Positions 33,447 through 48,604 are shown, numbered from the stretch's first letter. The stretch is DNA of 64,000 nt from Microvelia longipes (GCA_018340805.1 JACMZG010001863.1:21749145-21813144), one strand, 5' to 3'. A program made the numbers and translations. The notes: generated from the sequence alone by a model not told the origin.

Positions 33447-34363
33447 TGCTATAAAGAAATATATTTTTGTGGAGAGACTTCTTCCTCTTTTATTAAGATG
33501 AACTCCATTAACGCTCACCTTAGTTCTTCATTGTTAGATACTTGTTAAATCCTCTCAACCTGACTTCATTTGGATCAGGGTTACCTCAACCAAAGGGAGT
33601 ACGTAAGTATTAAACATAAAGCAACATAAAAACTATAACTGTAGATCCCCTATCTATCACTGTTAAATTTAGTTCCGTTAGTTAGCTTTGTTAATCTTAT
33701 ATTCAAAAAATAATAAATTACGATAATAATAGAGAGCGGTATTTTCACCGTCTGGAAAACTGATTTGAAAACTCCAATAAACTTATCTAGTTACTTTAAT
33801 TACCTCTATGTTTTTATCAATTCAATTTTTTATTATAATTTTTTTTTAATTGTTTTCTGACCTACTTTTACTTTGATTTTTTTTTTAAATAATTTGTTAA
33901 TATATGATAATTATTTGGAAATAAGAAGAAAAACAACTGGAAAAACAAAACAAACTAGGTCATGAAACTATTTTATTAAAGTTTTAAATTATCCCTAGAG
34001 TTTTGCCACAGCTTTGCGTTCCCTAGCTTTGCCATACTTTAAGTTTGGTGGACTTAAATTTAAAAATAACTTTGTTATTGTTACCCCTTTACCTCATTTT
34101 TGAAACTTGTTATTTTTGTGTTTTTATTGTTTATTTACGACAGTAACCTTAATCTCTTTTAAATGTTTTCATTGCTTTTTACTGCAGTGTATAATTTAGT
34201 GTTGTTTTCATCAATATGTTGCTTTTGAAAATTACTGAAAGACTAACAATGGAAATAATTTATACGTTCCCAATTTTTGTGAAAACCACAAATTTAAAAA
34301 CTGCCTCCTATTAGATTCTTTGATAACGTTCCATGCGTCATTACACGAACATGTAGGCTTTTA

Positions 34364-34660
34364 TTGTGTTTGGCTCTACCAGCTCCCGCACTGATGCCAC
34401 TAGTGGTGATCTTCTCACCTAACTGGGGTACTATTATCCGGATAAATTTTCTTGGGGTACATTCTATTCGTGGGTACATTCCTTCCGGTTACTTCTTAAA
34501 TATGATTCCAACAGTAAAGCAAGAGGCCTTCGGCCTCTTAGCCGATCCGCGGCCTCGGAGCTTCGCGCATCGGCTGCTACGCCGCGTCGAAGCTGCTTCT
34601 TGTACTTTATCAATTCGTCATATTACTAGTTTATATAAGTGGCATACTGCCACGATATAA
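34364..34660. other. GC-rich island of unknown nature
   Basis: Contains the palindrome gaggccttcggcctc (about 34525-34539), then a CpG-rich stretch (34545-34600) and a GTGGCA-tac-TGCCAC hairpin near 34640. Composition is quite unlike the flanks. Both strands are open for 60-98 codons, but no family is recognised. Candidates are an unrecognised SINE, a host exon or an RNA gene. Confidence 0.35.
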
Positions 34661-35945
34661 GCGGATTTTCAAATGTTTCTGTAAAAATACTTAATTTGTT
34701 TACATTAGGTCACTCAATGACAAAATGTTTTGTTTGATGTATATATATCAATCAATAAAACTAAAATAACTACTGATAATAACAAGACACATCGTATGTG
34801 TCTGAACCATACATAGTAGTATTTGTGTAAAATATTTTAGCCTAATCTAATATGAGGATTTATGATTTTTTTAAATGTTTGTAGGGTCATTTTGTGGATT
34901 AATGACGTCACACATATTTTACAAACAATAGGGTTCGGGACATTAACAAGGTTGATTTTTTCAACAAGTTTCATTTTGATCCTAAAAAGCGTTCGAAAGT
35001 TACCGTGTCCCATATAATATATACATACATACATAAACATACTGTACAGATTCGTATGTAGTATTAACTTGTCAACTAAATCCCCGCTGCGGAAACTCCA
35101 AACTCACGTATATATCCGCAGAAGCCTACTTATAAATGTTAAATATATCGAAAGTGCTGAAGTGTTGCGTAGTATATAATCGATACTTTACTTAAATAAA
35201 GATAAGTACGGGAGTCGATAGATAAGATAAGTATGTTATTGTGCTGTCAACTCTTCTACATATGCGTGTAGCATACAATGTTTGAAGCCACTCCTCTTTA
35301 TCTGAGATTGTTATTGAAGTTTGAATAAAAAGAAAACCAGGGGTTTTCTTAGAAAATTGAATTTATTGTCAACATTCTGTCCTTACTTTGTTTTAGTGAC
35401 TTTATGTTTTCTATTCTAACATTTTTAGAAATATCTTATGATAAAATATTAAGTATGGTAAGGATATAAAGAAATCATGTTTCAACTATTGCAAGTCTTC
35501 TTGTCTTCTTTGACTGTAACGTTCCGTTGTACATTCGTAACGTCCCGTTCAGAGTTTGCCTTTGTAAAGGCTAACTTTTGACAAAGATAAAATAATAATA
35601 ATTAAAATTATATTAGGTGGTATTATCAGGATACTAGGTGATAAAAAGATAGAAGAAGGATCAGTGGGGGCAGGAGGGAAAGGTCTAGGGGTCTAAGGTG
35701 ACGTGAGGTTAAAATGTTTTAACTGGAACCATTTTAGAAGGATAATCACAATCAAGTAGGGAGTCTTTAAGGGTTGCTATGAATTTATCTAGGAAAACGT
35801 CTTTAGAGCAAATGATAGTGGTAGTTATGATAGTATCACTTAGACGTGATAGTTAGTGACAATGGTGAATTATGAGTAAAATTAGTCGGACGGTTAAAAT
35901 CCTGACACCCTACACATAACAAACACCGTCTTTCTCAAGACCAAC

Positions 35946-35982
35946 CTGATGATGGGAGAAGTACCTGCTCCCGAAACGTCGG
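35946..35982 (+). ncRNA. Hammerhead-like motif with strong stem II
   Basis: CTGATGA, then GGGAG-aagtacctg-CTCCC (five pairs), then GAAACGTCGGT. A single copy, not in a foldback, just left of the Penelope-like RT remnant but on the opposite strand. Confidence 0.6.
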
Positions 35983-36018
35983 TAATGGTAAAAAACACTG
36001 ACAACGGATTACAATGGA

Positions 36019-36591
36019 TTACGTCCAACTAATTTTAGTCAGTGATATCACTATCATAGTTCTAATGATGTTTTCCTTGATAAATACATTGTATCCATTA
36101 AATATAGTGTTCCTCTGAAACCTAGGGAAAAAAAGGAAAAAGCGTTTTTGGGAACTGGAAAAGTAAAGAAAAGTGAATAGTTTCAGGTTTGTGGGTTTGA
36201 TGTGGATTGAAGTCTCCAAAGTACCACTTTGTAGATGGATCCACATCAAGGATAGTTACATAGGTTTGAGATTTCTCATGGGTGAAACGGACAGTGGAGA
36301 AAGAGTTAAGGTCAGAAAGAAATTTATTGAGTAAATAAAGATCGCGTGGCAAAAGAAAAAAATATATATTACCAATATATTGCCAGCAGAGAAGTTTGAA
36401 AAGTTGGGAATAGAGAAATTGAGCTCCTTTACAACCCATAAACAGATAAGCTTTCGGGTTGGTGCAAAATGAGTTCTCCCGTCGCAGTACCAAGTATCGT
36501 TTCCAAATTGGAAATTAATTAACATGAGCATAAACTCACTGAGTTGGAGAAGGAAAGGAATTTGATCCAGATAGAATTTAAGGGGTTCCAC
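36019..36591 (-). pseudogene. Penelope-like reverse-transcriptase fragment, frameshifted
   Basis: Reading the minus strand from 36591, successive frames give INFQFGNDTWY, then FAPTRKLICLWVVKELN (as in the conserved G-T-M-G-x-x-x-A-P block, decayed), YIGNIYF (in place of the catalytic YIDDIFF), LNKFLSDLNSFSTVRFTHE, and LETSIHIKPTN followed by LYFSSS. This is the palm order of Penelope-type RTs. At least two frameshifts and loss of the DD pair show it is dead. The 5' third and the endonuclease are absent. It differs from the 31.8-kb element in position and state. Confidence 0.7.
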
Positions 36592-36629
36592 GTTAGAGAT
36601 TAGTAGTATATATATATTAAGAAGATTAG

Positions 36630-36697
<68 letters not shown>

Positions 36698-36804
36698 CTA
36701 AAATCTCACCTTGTAACTGGGGACGTCACCAATTTATATACTAATATATACTAATCCCTAACGTGGAACCCCTTAAATTCTATCTGGATCAAATTCCTTT
36801 CCTT
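36550..36804. repeat. Inverted repeat flanking a (TA)n core
   Basis: 36550-36606 and 36749-36804 are inverted copies of about 56 bases, almost identical, separated by a TA tract (36601-36695). The left copy is the 5' end of the RT pseudogene, so part of the coding remnant has been inverted and duplicated across the TA tract. Confidence 0.8.
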
Positions 36805-37287
36805 ACACACCCCCCCCCCCACACACACACACACACACACACTTGTATCAGATTATAAACATATGTATACCTTGACAATATATATATTTCTATAGAAATC
36901 AATCCTGCTGACTCCCGTCATCATCTAATCAATCTCATAAGCGTAATTTTATGAGGAAAATTTGATGATAGATAAGCAAACGCTGATTCTATCCAGACTT
37001 AAGTCCTTGCCATCTGTACTTAAATGTTTATTTTGAAGTCTATTTTTTATTTGTTTTTGTGTTAGACAACTTTTAGAATATTGCAATACATTTTTCAAAA
37101 ACCTTTGTTAAACATGCGGGCAACGGACACTGATTTCAAAATACCCGCCTCCTATCTGTTTGCAATTATAATTATACCAAATGTGAAATAAAAACAAGTA
37201 ATGTAACTTATTTTATTGGTGCTTATTGTGGTAGATAAATTAAATGTAAATGTATTGTGAAAGTTTCTTGTGTAAACAATACTATAG

Positions 37288-37690
37288 CAATAAAAACAAT
37301 ATTGTTGTAATTATATAAAAATATATTGTTAATTATATAAACAATATTGTTGTAATATTATATATTGTTATAATTATAAAAAAACAATATTGTTGTAATT
37401 ATTTAAAAATATATTGTTATAATTATAAAAAACAATATTGTTGTAATTATATAAAACAATGTTGTTGTAATTTCTATAAAACGATGTTGTTGTAATTATA
37501 TAAAACATGTTGTTGTAATGTAGTTGTAATTATATAAAACGATGTTGTTGTAATTATATAAAACAATGTAGTTGTAATTATATAAAACCTTATTAACAAT
37601 ATTGTAGTAATTATGCAAAAAAAATATTTTGTTTATGCAAAACAATATTGTAGTAAATAAATATAACAATGTTGTAGTAATTGTGGAAAA
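37288..37690. repeat. AT-rich minisatellite, about 22-24 bp unit
   Basis: About 17 imperfect copies of acaatattgttgtaattata with variable spacers. Phase-shifted reading gives repetitive YNYIVL-like peptides that are not genes. Confidence 0.85.
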
Positions 37691-38021
37691 CAACGATGAA
37701 ATAGATTTTTGGGTTTAATTGTTTGGTGTATTTAGGTTTTCTTTTTTAATTTTGCCACTCAGCGCAGAGTTTATAATTCTGAAGTGTGGCATTCCATCCT
37801 TAAATAAAATATTATTTATATTAAAAAAATTTATATTTCTAATAAAGTTAGAATCCGTTTTCTACATTTTGTACATTAACAAAATGTACTACACATTCCG
37901 CGAAACTGTGTACATTTTCCGTGTACATTTTCTGTTTGTACTCGGAAAATGTACAAAGTTGCATATTGTGATTTATGAATATTTTCGCGTTAAAATAATT
38001 TTTGTGTAGATTAAATATTTT

Positions 38022-38480
38022 TTTTGAGGTAGTACGTAATTGAGCACTTTATTGGACCGTTTTTAGGATAAGAAGCCAATCATTATTGTTATAGGAGGTT
38101 ATTTAGTACTTTTCACCTCCGAGGACAATAATAAATGTAAAAAAACTCCTAGGACGTAAAAGTAATTCATATTTTGCCGCCATTACTGTAATATAGCGTG
38201 TTCTAAAAACAATCTGTGTAAAACCTTCATGAGGTTTCTTTAAAAACGTTAATTTTGTTCCTGTTTTTGTTCGTAGACTATTTTTTTTTTCGTTTTTAAA
38301 AGTTGTTCTAATTGATAATTTTTGTGTGTTTATTGGTAAAGCTTTTACGTTTTAGAGTAAAAGTGTGAAGCTATGGATAAATTCAATGACGACGATAATA
38401 TGGAGTTAATTGGACGTTTGTTTTTTTCAATTAAGTATATAGCGCAGTTTATTTAATGTGTGCTACCTCAAAAAAAAAAA
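38022..38480. mobile_element. Possible small element with short terminal inverted repeats
   Basis: Begins ttttttttgaggtagtac and ends gtgctacctcaaaaaaaa, a 14-16 base inverted match over a 459-bp span. No coding capacity. Short repeats make this tentative. Confidence 0.35.
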
Positions 38481-38487
38481 ATAGGGT

Positions 38488-38603
38488 ATGCCATCCGGCT
38501 GAGAATGTCTTTATGTCTTGGCAATTTTTCCTGACTCGCTTCACTCGTCTGTAAATCTAATTGCCGTGACATAAAGACACACTTCTCAGCCTTATGGCAT
38601 AAA
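38488..38603. repeat. Long hairpin (about 40-bp arms)
   Basis: tatgccatccggctgagaat... pairs with its inverted copy ending in atggcata, around a loop containing gactcgcttcactcgtc. Could be a small foldback element. Confidence 0.65.
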
Positions 38604-38686
38604 TAACTATTTATCTACTTAGTGTAGATAATTATTAAAATGTAATCCAATTTAATGATGTCACATACCAATGGATCAATCCTATA

Positions 38687-38835
<149 letters not shown>

Positions 38836-41800
38836 CATTTATTAAATAATATATAAGTAATAATACTAGATTATTTTATATTCTAGATAAAAAAATAAAC
38901 TTCATATATAAAAGAAAAAACTTAATGCTTCCTCTATTTAAGATATAAAGAAGTTATATCCTGATGCATAGATATTAGATAAAAACATTTGCAACTTTTT
39001 AATATTATAAGAAGTATTGAATTGCCAGGAAACTCTGATCGTATTTCTTCATATAGGATAGGTTATGGATTTTTTTGCTCGGATAAGTTACGTATAATAT
39101 TATGATTGTAGTCCTAGGTCTAGGATAAGAAGTTCTTCTGGCAGGATACAGGTTTTATCTGAGAAGGACATTCTTCTTCAAGGACTCTCTACATTCAGAG
39201 CTATGTCTCTCTCGTCTTACATTACCCTCAATCCTTACCACTTTTTCATACATATCCTTAAAAAATGTCAATTAATTAAATTATACTTATCAGACAATTT
39301 TAAAATTTAAATAACTGATGATTTTACTTTTCAATTAATATACTCGTAAGTCGGCATAACTTATTGAAAACTATACTCTCGGTTTAAGTATATACCTTAC
39401 GTGCTTATAATATATGTCAATAGATAGTTTTCCTATTACTTTAAATTTTATATTATGCATTTTATTTATTATAAAGGTGTATAAAAATAATATTTGTTAT
39501 ACATAATTGATTTATTTTATAGAATGAAATGGAGTATTTTAGTAATGCTAAAATTAATATAAATAAATGTATTTTAAGTTTATAAATTAATTTTAATATT
39601 ATCCGTACGCTTTTCAATATTATTACTAAATTTATTTTTTATTTTTTTAAATGCCACGTTTAAGTAATTAAGAATTGTCTAATTTAAATCAGTTTACGCT
39701 TATTTTTCTTAAATGATTTATTTTGTGTGTGTATTAATTAAATTAATTTAAATCAAATATATATTTAGTGTTCATTGACGCAAGTAATTTGTTTAAACGA
39801 CCTATGCCAATGGTTTGATGTAATACTATAATATTTGTTTGAGTTCTTTTGTCATTTTTGTCGGAGTTTTAATAAATTCATTCAAATTGAGTAGTTTAAA
39901 TTAATTTCTTTTAATTTGTTTTTAAGCTAATGATGAACATAATATACTTGGTTATTTTACGTGATGGATAAAGGAATGAGTAATAGCTCCTATTATTTTC
40001 TCGACTCCTGATCCTTCCCCTTTTTAAACTGATGCAAGCAACTGCGCAGTTTCTTTGCTTTGAGGTCCTTGAGCGTTTTATGACCACTAGTTTTTTTTTG
40101 TCCGTTCTCATTCATTTTGTCTGCAAAGTTAATGCTTAAAAAGTTAATGCTTAAAAATTGCAACTAATTAAAAAATAAATTATTTGTATTGATTTTTAGT
40201 TTTGTAAATTATTTACTATTTCAATAGTATGGATATTTATTTGTCATTATTTAAATAATTTAATAAATGAATATTTAAATAATATTAATTGATATAAATG
40301 AAAAGACCATTAAAAATGACTTAAAAGGTAATGTTTATGTGTGAAAAGACATAGAATGAATATTTTTGTTAAAAATAAAAATTGCGTCGCAGTAAACCTG
40401 GCGTAGGAGTTTACATAGATACAAAACAGTTTTTTGGGAAATCGTGAAAAAAGGTTTGTGTATTCTAACCTCCGACTAGGTTTTCATGTGTCTTTGTTTT
40501 ATTTATTTATTTTAAAAAAGAAAACTTTATAGAGCGATGTTTTTCCTCAATGTTTTTTAATAAACAAAAAGAAGAGCGAAAAAAGGAAACCATCTTTAAA
40601 TTGTAATTTATTGGTTTTACGTTCAATAACATACTATGTCAAGGAAAGGTCAAGTACAAATTGTTTTTTTAATTTATTTATTTAAATACAATTAACGGCT
40701 TTTTAAGCCTTTAAAATAAATTATGGTTACCCATATAAAATTAGCACAAAAATTATTATTTACAGGCATTAATAATTTTGAATATATAAAATTAAGAATA
40801 CGAAAATATACCTCTTTTTCTTATATTTTCTTACTTTTTTGCTACTTCTGTACTTTCCTACTACATTTGATAAATTTTTGCCAAAATACATATGGACTTA
40901 AAAATATAAATTTTATGGAGATCTTGAAATGTCAAAATAATCTCGTCAATGAGGAAGATGCATGTTTGCCAAGTATATTTTATTAAAAAGTATACAACAT
41001 TTAATGAATAATAGCACTTGCAAATTTTTTAAAAGTATTCCAATAATTTAAAATAATTTTTAAAGTTATTATTAGTACACTTTTTGTTGGGGCATGTTGT
41101 TCATGGCAGGGCTGGTATCGCATCACAGCGGATTTATTTAGAACTATTCATGGGTTACATTTGTTGCTTATAACGTACCTTTTATTTGCTGACTCCTAGC
41201 TGCTTTATTCTATTGCAGAACCGCTTTACAGTTTTTTTAAGTTCTGGCGGGAAATCTCTTTTATCACATGTGATAACAATATTCGATGTACTTTAACTTT
41301 TTATTCATATTTTAACTATATTATAATTATATGTATGCTATTTTAAATATTAAAACGAAATAGTTGTGGTAATTTTTGTGTTTTAAAATGTTTTGTGCTC
41401 ATAATAAACTATCAGTGATACATTTTTAAGTGCTTGTTATCCACCTTTGATTTTATTTAATTTACAAAATTATCACATTGAATTTGAGGAAATAGTTTTT
41501 TTCATAGTTTAGTTTTAATGATCCACATTATTATTATTATTAATATCCACTATTATTCATTATTTATTGTTCATTTATGAAAAAATTCAATACATTGTTG
41601 CTATGAATACTAAGTTGTTTATTATACGTTATGAAAGAGGTTCACTAAGTACATATCTGGTTCACCTTGTAAATAATGTCCTGTGTTATTTACACTTTAT
41701 AAGGATCTGTTGAGGCACTTCGTAGTAAAAAATAAACCCGGCGAGGTCTTACACTCCAACTGTAGAAACCTTCCTCCAGGTTATTGAACTTGATTATACC

Positions 41801-42170
41801 ATCTCCTTTTTTTATTTATCATTTACTTCTGCGCACTTATTAAATCATATTTTGTAAAGGAATAAAGCGGATAAGTTTACGTTTGTAAAAAGTGATTTTT
41901 TAATTAATTAATTAATTATTTTTTTATTTAAATGATGCAGTAATTATGTTCATTATTGTTTTATAAGGATTTATGGTAATTACGTGTTACTTGTTTAAAC
42001 AATGTTACGCTGTGAGGGGTTACGTAAGCAGTAACAAGTGACGAAAAAACTGTTAATTATAACTCATTACAATTTAAAATGCCATTATCTATGTTTTGCT
42101 TTGTTTGGAAATTGTAATAGATCGTAGAACTGTATTGTAATGTGTTGAATTGTAAAATAGTAATACGAAA
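38836..42170. other. AT-rich non-coding DNA
   Basis: No family recognised. An 87-codon plus-strand open frame at 40723-40986 is hydrophobic and F/I/L/Y-rich, as random AT-rich frames are, and has no supporting signal. Confidence 0.4.
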
Positions 42171-42175
42171 TGGTA

Positions 42176-42216
<41 letters not shown>

Positions 42217-42264
42217 TATATATATATAATAAAAATAATTTATATAAATATTAATATATAAATT

Positions 42265-42339
42265 TGATGTTTATCATTTTGAATTTTTTCATAAATGTAA
42301 TTTCATTTACAAATTTATATTATTAATATTTATATAATT

Positions 42340-42396
<57 letters not shown>

Positions 42397-42490
42397 ATAT
42401 TATATATATATATATATATATAAATATATTATATATATATATTATGTAAATGAAATTACATTTATAAATCAATTCAGAATTAAAAACATC
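42265..42490. repeat. Foldback around TA tracts
   Basis: 42265-42311 and 42445-42490 are inverted copies (core ataaatgtaatttcattta, outer gatgttt/aacatc), with long TA repeats between. A small foldback whose centre has expanded into TA. Confidence 0.65.
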
Positions 42491-45400
42491 AACGTTTTAA
42501 TAATTTGCAGTGCGGATCAATCTAACTTTTCTGATTTTCAAGGGGGGGGGGGGCTCAAGTGACCCGTTTGACCCCCCCCCCCATCTGTGGATGCCCATGT
42601 ATGTTAGGTTTACTGAATTTCTATATTATTGTATTATGTTTAAAATAATTGCTATTATAACATTAATTGCTATTTTAGGTATTTTGGTGCACCCCAAGGT
42701 AATATTTTAGGCCCTTTTTCTTTTCTTGTTTTCGTTTAGTCTTGGAATGTCTTTGTAGTAACCTCTCTAAGGACTCCAGGATCAATTTCTTAGAAAGACG
42801 GGATGTTTCTAGAAGGCCTAACCCTGCGCCTTCCTTTAACGACGTCTAAAACTTAGACCCTTTTACCACACTTACTTTACTGTTGTTACGACCATGACAT
42901 GAAAATGTTTTATGATGTACGTCTTACACATCAGCCTATAAAATGGTTTATTAAAAGCAGTATACATTTTGGAACTTTTCTTATTTCCCTTACTTATTAT
43001 ATTTTTAATTTATATTTTATTTAGGTTGCTTCATGTTATTAGCGGTATAATTATAGTGAATTAATATAAGACAGTTTTAAAGAAACTGATGTTTCTCTTT
43101 TAAATTACATTTCGTTGAACTAGGTGATTCTTTACAATTTAAACCATTCTTAATTTAGAATTAGCCTTTTATAAGAAATAATTAAAGGCTCATTAAAGTT
43201 TGCACCCGAGCTCTTAATATGAAAGTTTAGACGTACTTTTTTAGTTAGCCTTTCTTAACCTTTAAAAAACAACACCTTTTAGCTGTAGCTATTAAACATC
43301 ATTATTTGAGTTGGAGTAAAACTTATTTCAAAGTTAACAATAAAGAAGAAGTCTTACTGAAATCAATGTCTAGTAATGTCCTTCAATACCACATTTAATG
43401 TATAATCCTAGATGTATTTAAGCTTAAGAAGTCCTATCCTACTAAATGACTTCCTAAATCGACATCGAACATATAACCAGAGACTATTAGAGACGAACCA
43501 CCTCATGGGATTTTTTTTGTCTAGTTTAAAGGTGATTTTCGTACTTCGGCACCAGGATGCAGCACAGTCGTTATGGAGTAGTTGCGTACTTCCTCAATGG
43601 ATTGCGCCACTGACTCATACTCCGTACACACACAAGCAAACTACACACCTCACACTGAGATATCTCCTGTAATGGTCAACAACCCTTGGTTCCATCCCTT
43701 ATCTGCCATACTTCTCTGGTTAACATCTTATACCCCTAATCCTTAATCCCCTTACCTATGTCTATTGTATTTCATTTATTATTGCATATTGGTTTTTACC
43801 AATTTTTTAAGGATGGGAATTTTATCTATAATACCTTCACACAAATATTATTGTGAAAATATAAGATAAGAAGTGTTAGATCTAATCTTTTTAACTTATA
43901 TCTCTAATTTTAATACTTTCAATAATAACTTGCATTTCTTTTAACCCTCTAACAGTTTTTAATCATAATTTCCTTACCTGTTTTTTACTAGGTTAATATT
44001 ATTTGCTAAGTTATTGTTAAATAATAGATTTTCATCAAAATATGTTGACACTAATATTTTTACTAAAGACAAAAATCTGGTAATTATATATTATTAAATC
44101 CAACAAAAAACTTAGGCCTTCACTAGCTTTTCACTACAAGATTGTATTTAAAAATAGGTCAACTGTTGCTGATGGTAATAAATGCATGCGAATTCCCTAT
44201 TTATATCCTTAGTGACGTTTAATTTTAAGATAATTTTTTAACTTTGATATCCAATATCAAGGGTGTTATCAGGGGTTTCATTGCTTAAAATGTTAGTATT
44301 TCACAACCTTCAAAAGGTTTTAAGTGGACTACGAAACACTTTCAGGTGGATAAATGAAATCATGTAAAATTTTTCGGACATTAGGTAAAATTTAGACTTG
44401 ATAGGAACCCTCTTTGCATTCACCCTATTAATAAATTCATATTTAATCAATAACTTACTGTTTAAGTATCATACTGCACATTTCATTTCTTTGAAACAGT
44501 AATAAAAATAATTAATTATCAAATCTAAAACATCGCGCTTTATTTCTAAGAATTTACGAAAATATACATACTTTCCCGGTTTACATTAATTATTATAGGT
44601 CAGAGTAGGAAAATGGAGTTTAAAAAATGAAAATGAATAAGCAGAATATTAAAGGGAACTTATTTGAATAAGTTAATTAAACAGAAACATATTTGAAAAA
44701 CACGCTTAACAGTCTAGTCAGCGACCGATTTTTTTGCAAAAAAATCAATATAGTTCACATTTTATTTTGGGAATCTGTCTGGACATGTTTAGGGATAACC
44801 CAAAGAAAAGCCCCTTAAATTTGCTACAAAGCTGCGATCATAGTGGACCAAAACATACCCCCTTTCATATTTTCGTTAATATCTTGGTAGAAATACAAAT
44901 ATAAAACATTCAATATAAAAACATCAAATATAAAAACATTGCAAATAAAGTTCAAAGCTTGGTATATTGTCTAAAAATTAATTTCTATTGGTTTACTTTC
45001 TATTTAAAATCATTAACAATGAATTTGAAGTTAAAAATAAGCCATATTTCATTTTTTTTTTAACGTAAACAATCTAAAAATTGTTTCTTCTTCACGATAT
45101 TATTCTGATTTTACCACCATAACTCCACGTAAAATTGATAAAAATCTTATGATTTTTTGATATAATGTAGTTAAATTTCGAAAAAAAATATTACCTTAAT
45201 TACAGCTCTCAATTTATTATAGCCGCAGAGCACTGGAGAATTTCAAAACAGAATTTCAAATGTATCTTTGAATCGGCCATTGTCCCGACAATTAATGAAG
45301 ATATCAAAAAAAGTGGTATATCTAGGGTTTATGATAGATGGATAGTGTCAAGCAGCATCGTGCTAAGATGTTCTTAATATTCGTACAATTTAATTAATTT

Positions 45401-46085
45401 TGAAAATTTTTAATTTTATGTAACTTCTTTATTTTTTTATAAATCACTCTTGACTTGTTTCTAAATTCGCCCGACAGCGGACCACCGCGCCGGAATTATT
45501 TATTTAGTAGTTGTAAACTTATATAATGTGAGAAACTATAAAAATGATCATTCCAACCATTATTTTTGTTAAGCACGGAAACACGCATCCAAAGGAAATT
45601 CGCCGACAATTATTATTATGATCTTTTAACAGTAAATATTGGAGGAAGATTAAATTGCAACATTAATATCATTGTATATGTACCATTATGATGAAAATAA
45701 AATAATATCATTGTAAAAACCATCTCTTAGGTTTGTGGAACTTAAAGTAAATCCATTTAAATGCTATTGTGAAAATTGTCAAGGTAGGGTTGGGTCAGGT
45801 AGAAGAAAGTAGTTGATGTGATGAACATCTAAAGACAAAGATGGGTATATCGCGAAATTGGTTGTCTCTTTCTATTATCCAAAGTTAAACATGTTGCTAC
45901 CTGAGAGCGACACTGTACAGAAGAAAATTTTCTAGAAATGTGAGGGTGGGGTAGAACTAGCCTTACCAAAATCTCCCATATAGGTGGGGCCTCTGGTTCT
46001 AAGTACTCCGTGATATAACATACTGTTTTATACATCTAAAAATTATTTTGATGTAGTATTGCTAAAAATGTAATGAATAATTTTA
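42491..46085. other. AT-rich non-coding DNA with homopolymer G/C runs
   Basis: G-run and C-run at 42541-42582 (as at 62037-62142). Open frames at 43412-43672 and 45829-46035 (minus) resemble no family I know and lack splice or start context. Confidence 0.35.
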
Positions 46086-46086
46086 G

Positions 46087-47538
<1,452 letters not shown>

Positions 47539-47593
47539 GGGCATGGCTGCCTGCCACCAGCTGGTTGTGGCGAGTATCTGTTTCCTTTCTCAG
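47539..47593 (+). CDS. Candidate small host exon
   Basis: A 55-base GC-richer block bounded by a good acceptor (ctaaatctttgcag) and a donor (tcag/gttaaag). All three frames are open. One starts MAACHQLVVASICFLSQ, signal-peptide-like; another reads GCLPPAGCGEY. It could be an alternative first coding exon of the gene whose exon lies at 62333, an internal exon, or chance. Confidence 0.22.
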
Positions 47594-48604
47594 GTTAAAG
47601 ACCTTTTTCCCACTATGTAGATGTAGTTGTATCAAACCATCAGGTTTTTTTCTATATATTTAAGGAATTTATTGATTATATCCGCTTAGAAGAACTCATT
47701 AGTTAAAATGTTAAAGAAAGAAGTATCAGATTATATTAATTCAACGTTTCTTTCTTTGAAAATATTATAGGATTGTAAATTCTTTTTAATGTGAAATCCT
47801 TTTTTGCCTTTTTGTTTATATTTAACATTTCTCCACGTTAGTCTGAAATAAGTTATTGGTGTGTTGGCATTGAGAAACTAAGTTTAACTTAAGACTTAAG
47901 TTCTCTAATCTCCATACAAAAAAAGGACCTTACATAAAAAATTGATTAATAAGAGTAAGATGTGTAAGAGTAAGATATCAGATGAAAATTAAGGGTGGTC
48001 TCTGGAAAATATTTAATTCGCTGGGTTGCAGTGACGTCACAGAGAAATATTATTTTAATAGCAGTTAATCATGAGGTTATGATTTTGGAATAGGAAAAGA
48101 TAGTGTTTCCGATTATTTAGATTTTTAAAGTTCAATTCGATATTCGTATTCGTAATTCGTACGTCGAAAAATAGTGGAAAGATAGGCTCTCAAAGACAGC
48201 TACGGATGTGGTTTAGACCTCTTTCTATTGAGAAAAATCAAATTTTATTGAAAACACTTTTAATCAAACAAATATTTTTTTGAAAATTTATAATTTTCTA
48301 TTTAAGTTTGATGTGATGTTATTTTAATACGCTCTATGTGATTAACCTAAAATCTTAATCAGTTCTTCCTTTTTTAAGCTTCTTCTTAATTTTTGTGCCA
48401 AGTTTAATTAAAATTAGATCAGAAATTTGGGCTGTATCATGTTTGCAAGAAATTCGTGCATCTAAACATACGTACATACATAAAGACACTTATTTCGACT
48501 TTTTGGGATCTGTTAGTGCTAAAACGACGACATTTGATTAAAAAAAATGGGTGTTAGGTTTTTTTGGGGGAAAGGAAAGCAAATTATTTTAGCACAAAAA
48601 ATAT

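Larger units (their letters stand above)
33203..33494. mobile_element. Near-perfect foldback with hammerhead-like motifs on both arms
   Basis: Arms 33203-33345 and 33351-33494 are inverted copies with very few mismatches and a loop of about six bases. Ends read aataaaagaggaagaag and its complement, with tggagaga just inside. It lies 0.7 kb upstream (minus sense) of the Penelope-like fragment. It fits an inverted pair of Penelope-type terminal repeats. Confidence 0.85.

Noticed and set aside
34294..34479. 61-codon minus-strand frame in the GC-rich island
   Set aside because: Some protein-like composition but no family recognised, and the opposite strand is equally open.
40723..40986. 87-codon hydrophobic frame
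   Set aside because: F/I/L/Y-rich as random AT-rich DNA; no family, start context or splice sites.
43412..43672. 86-codon frame
   Set aside because: No recognisable domain or splice context; likely chance.
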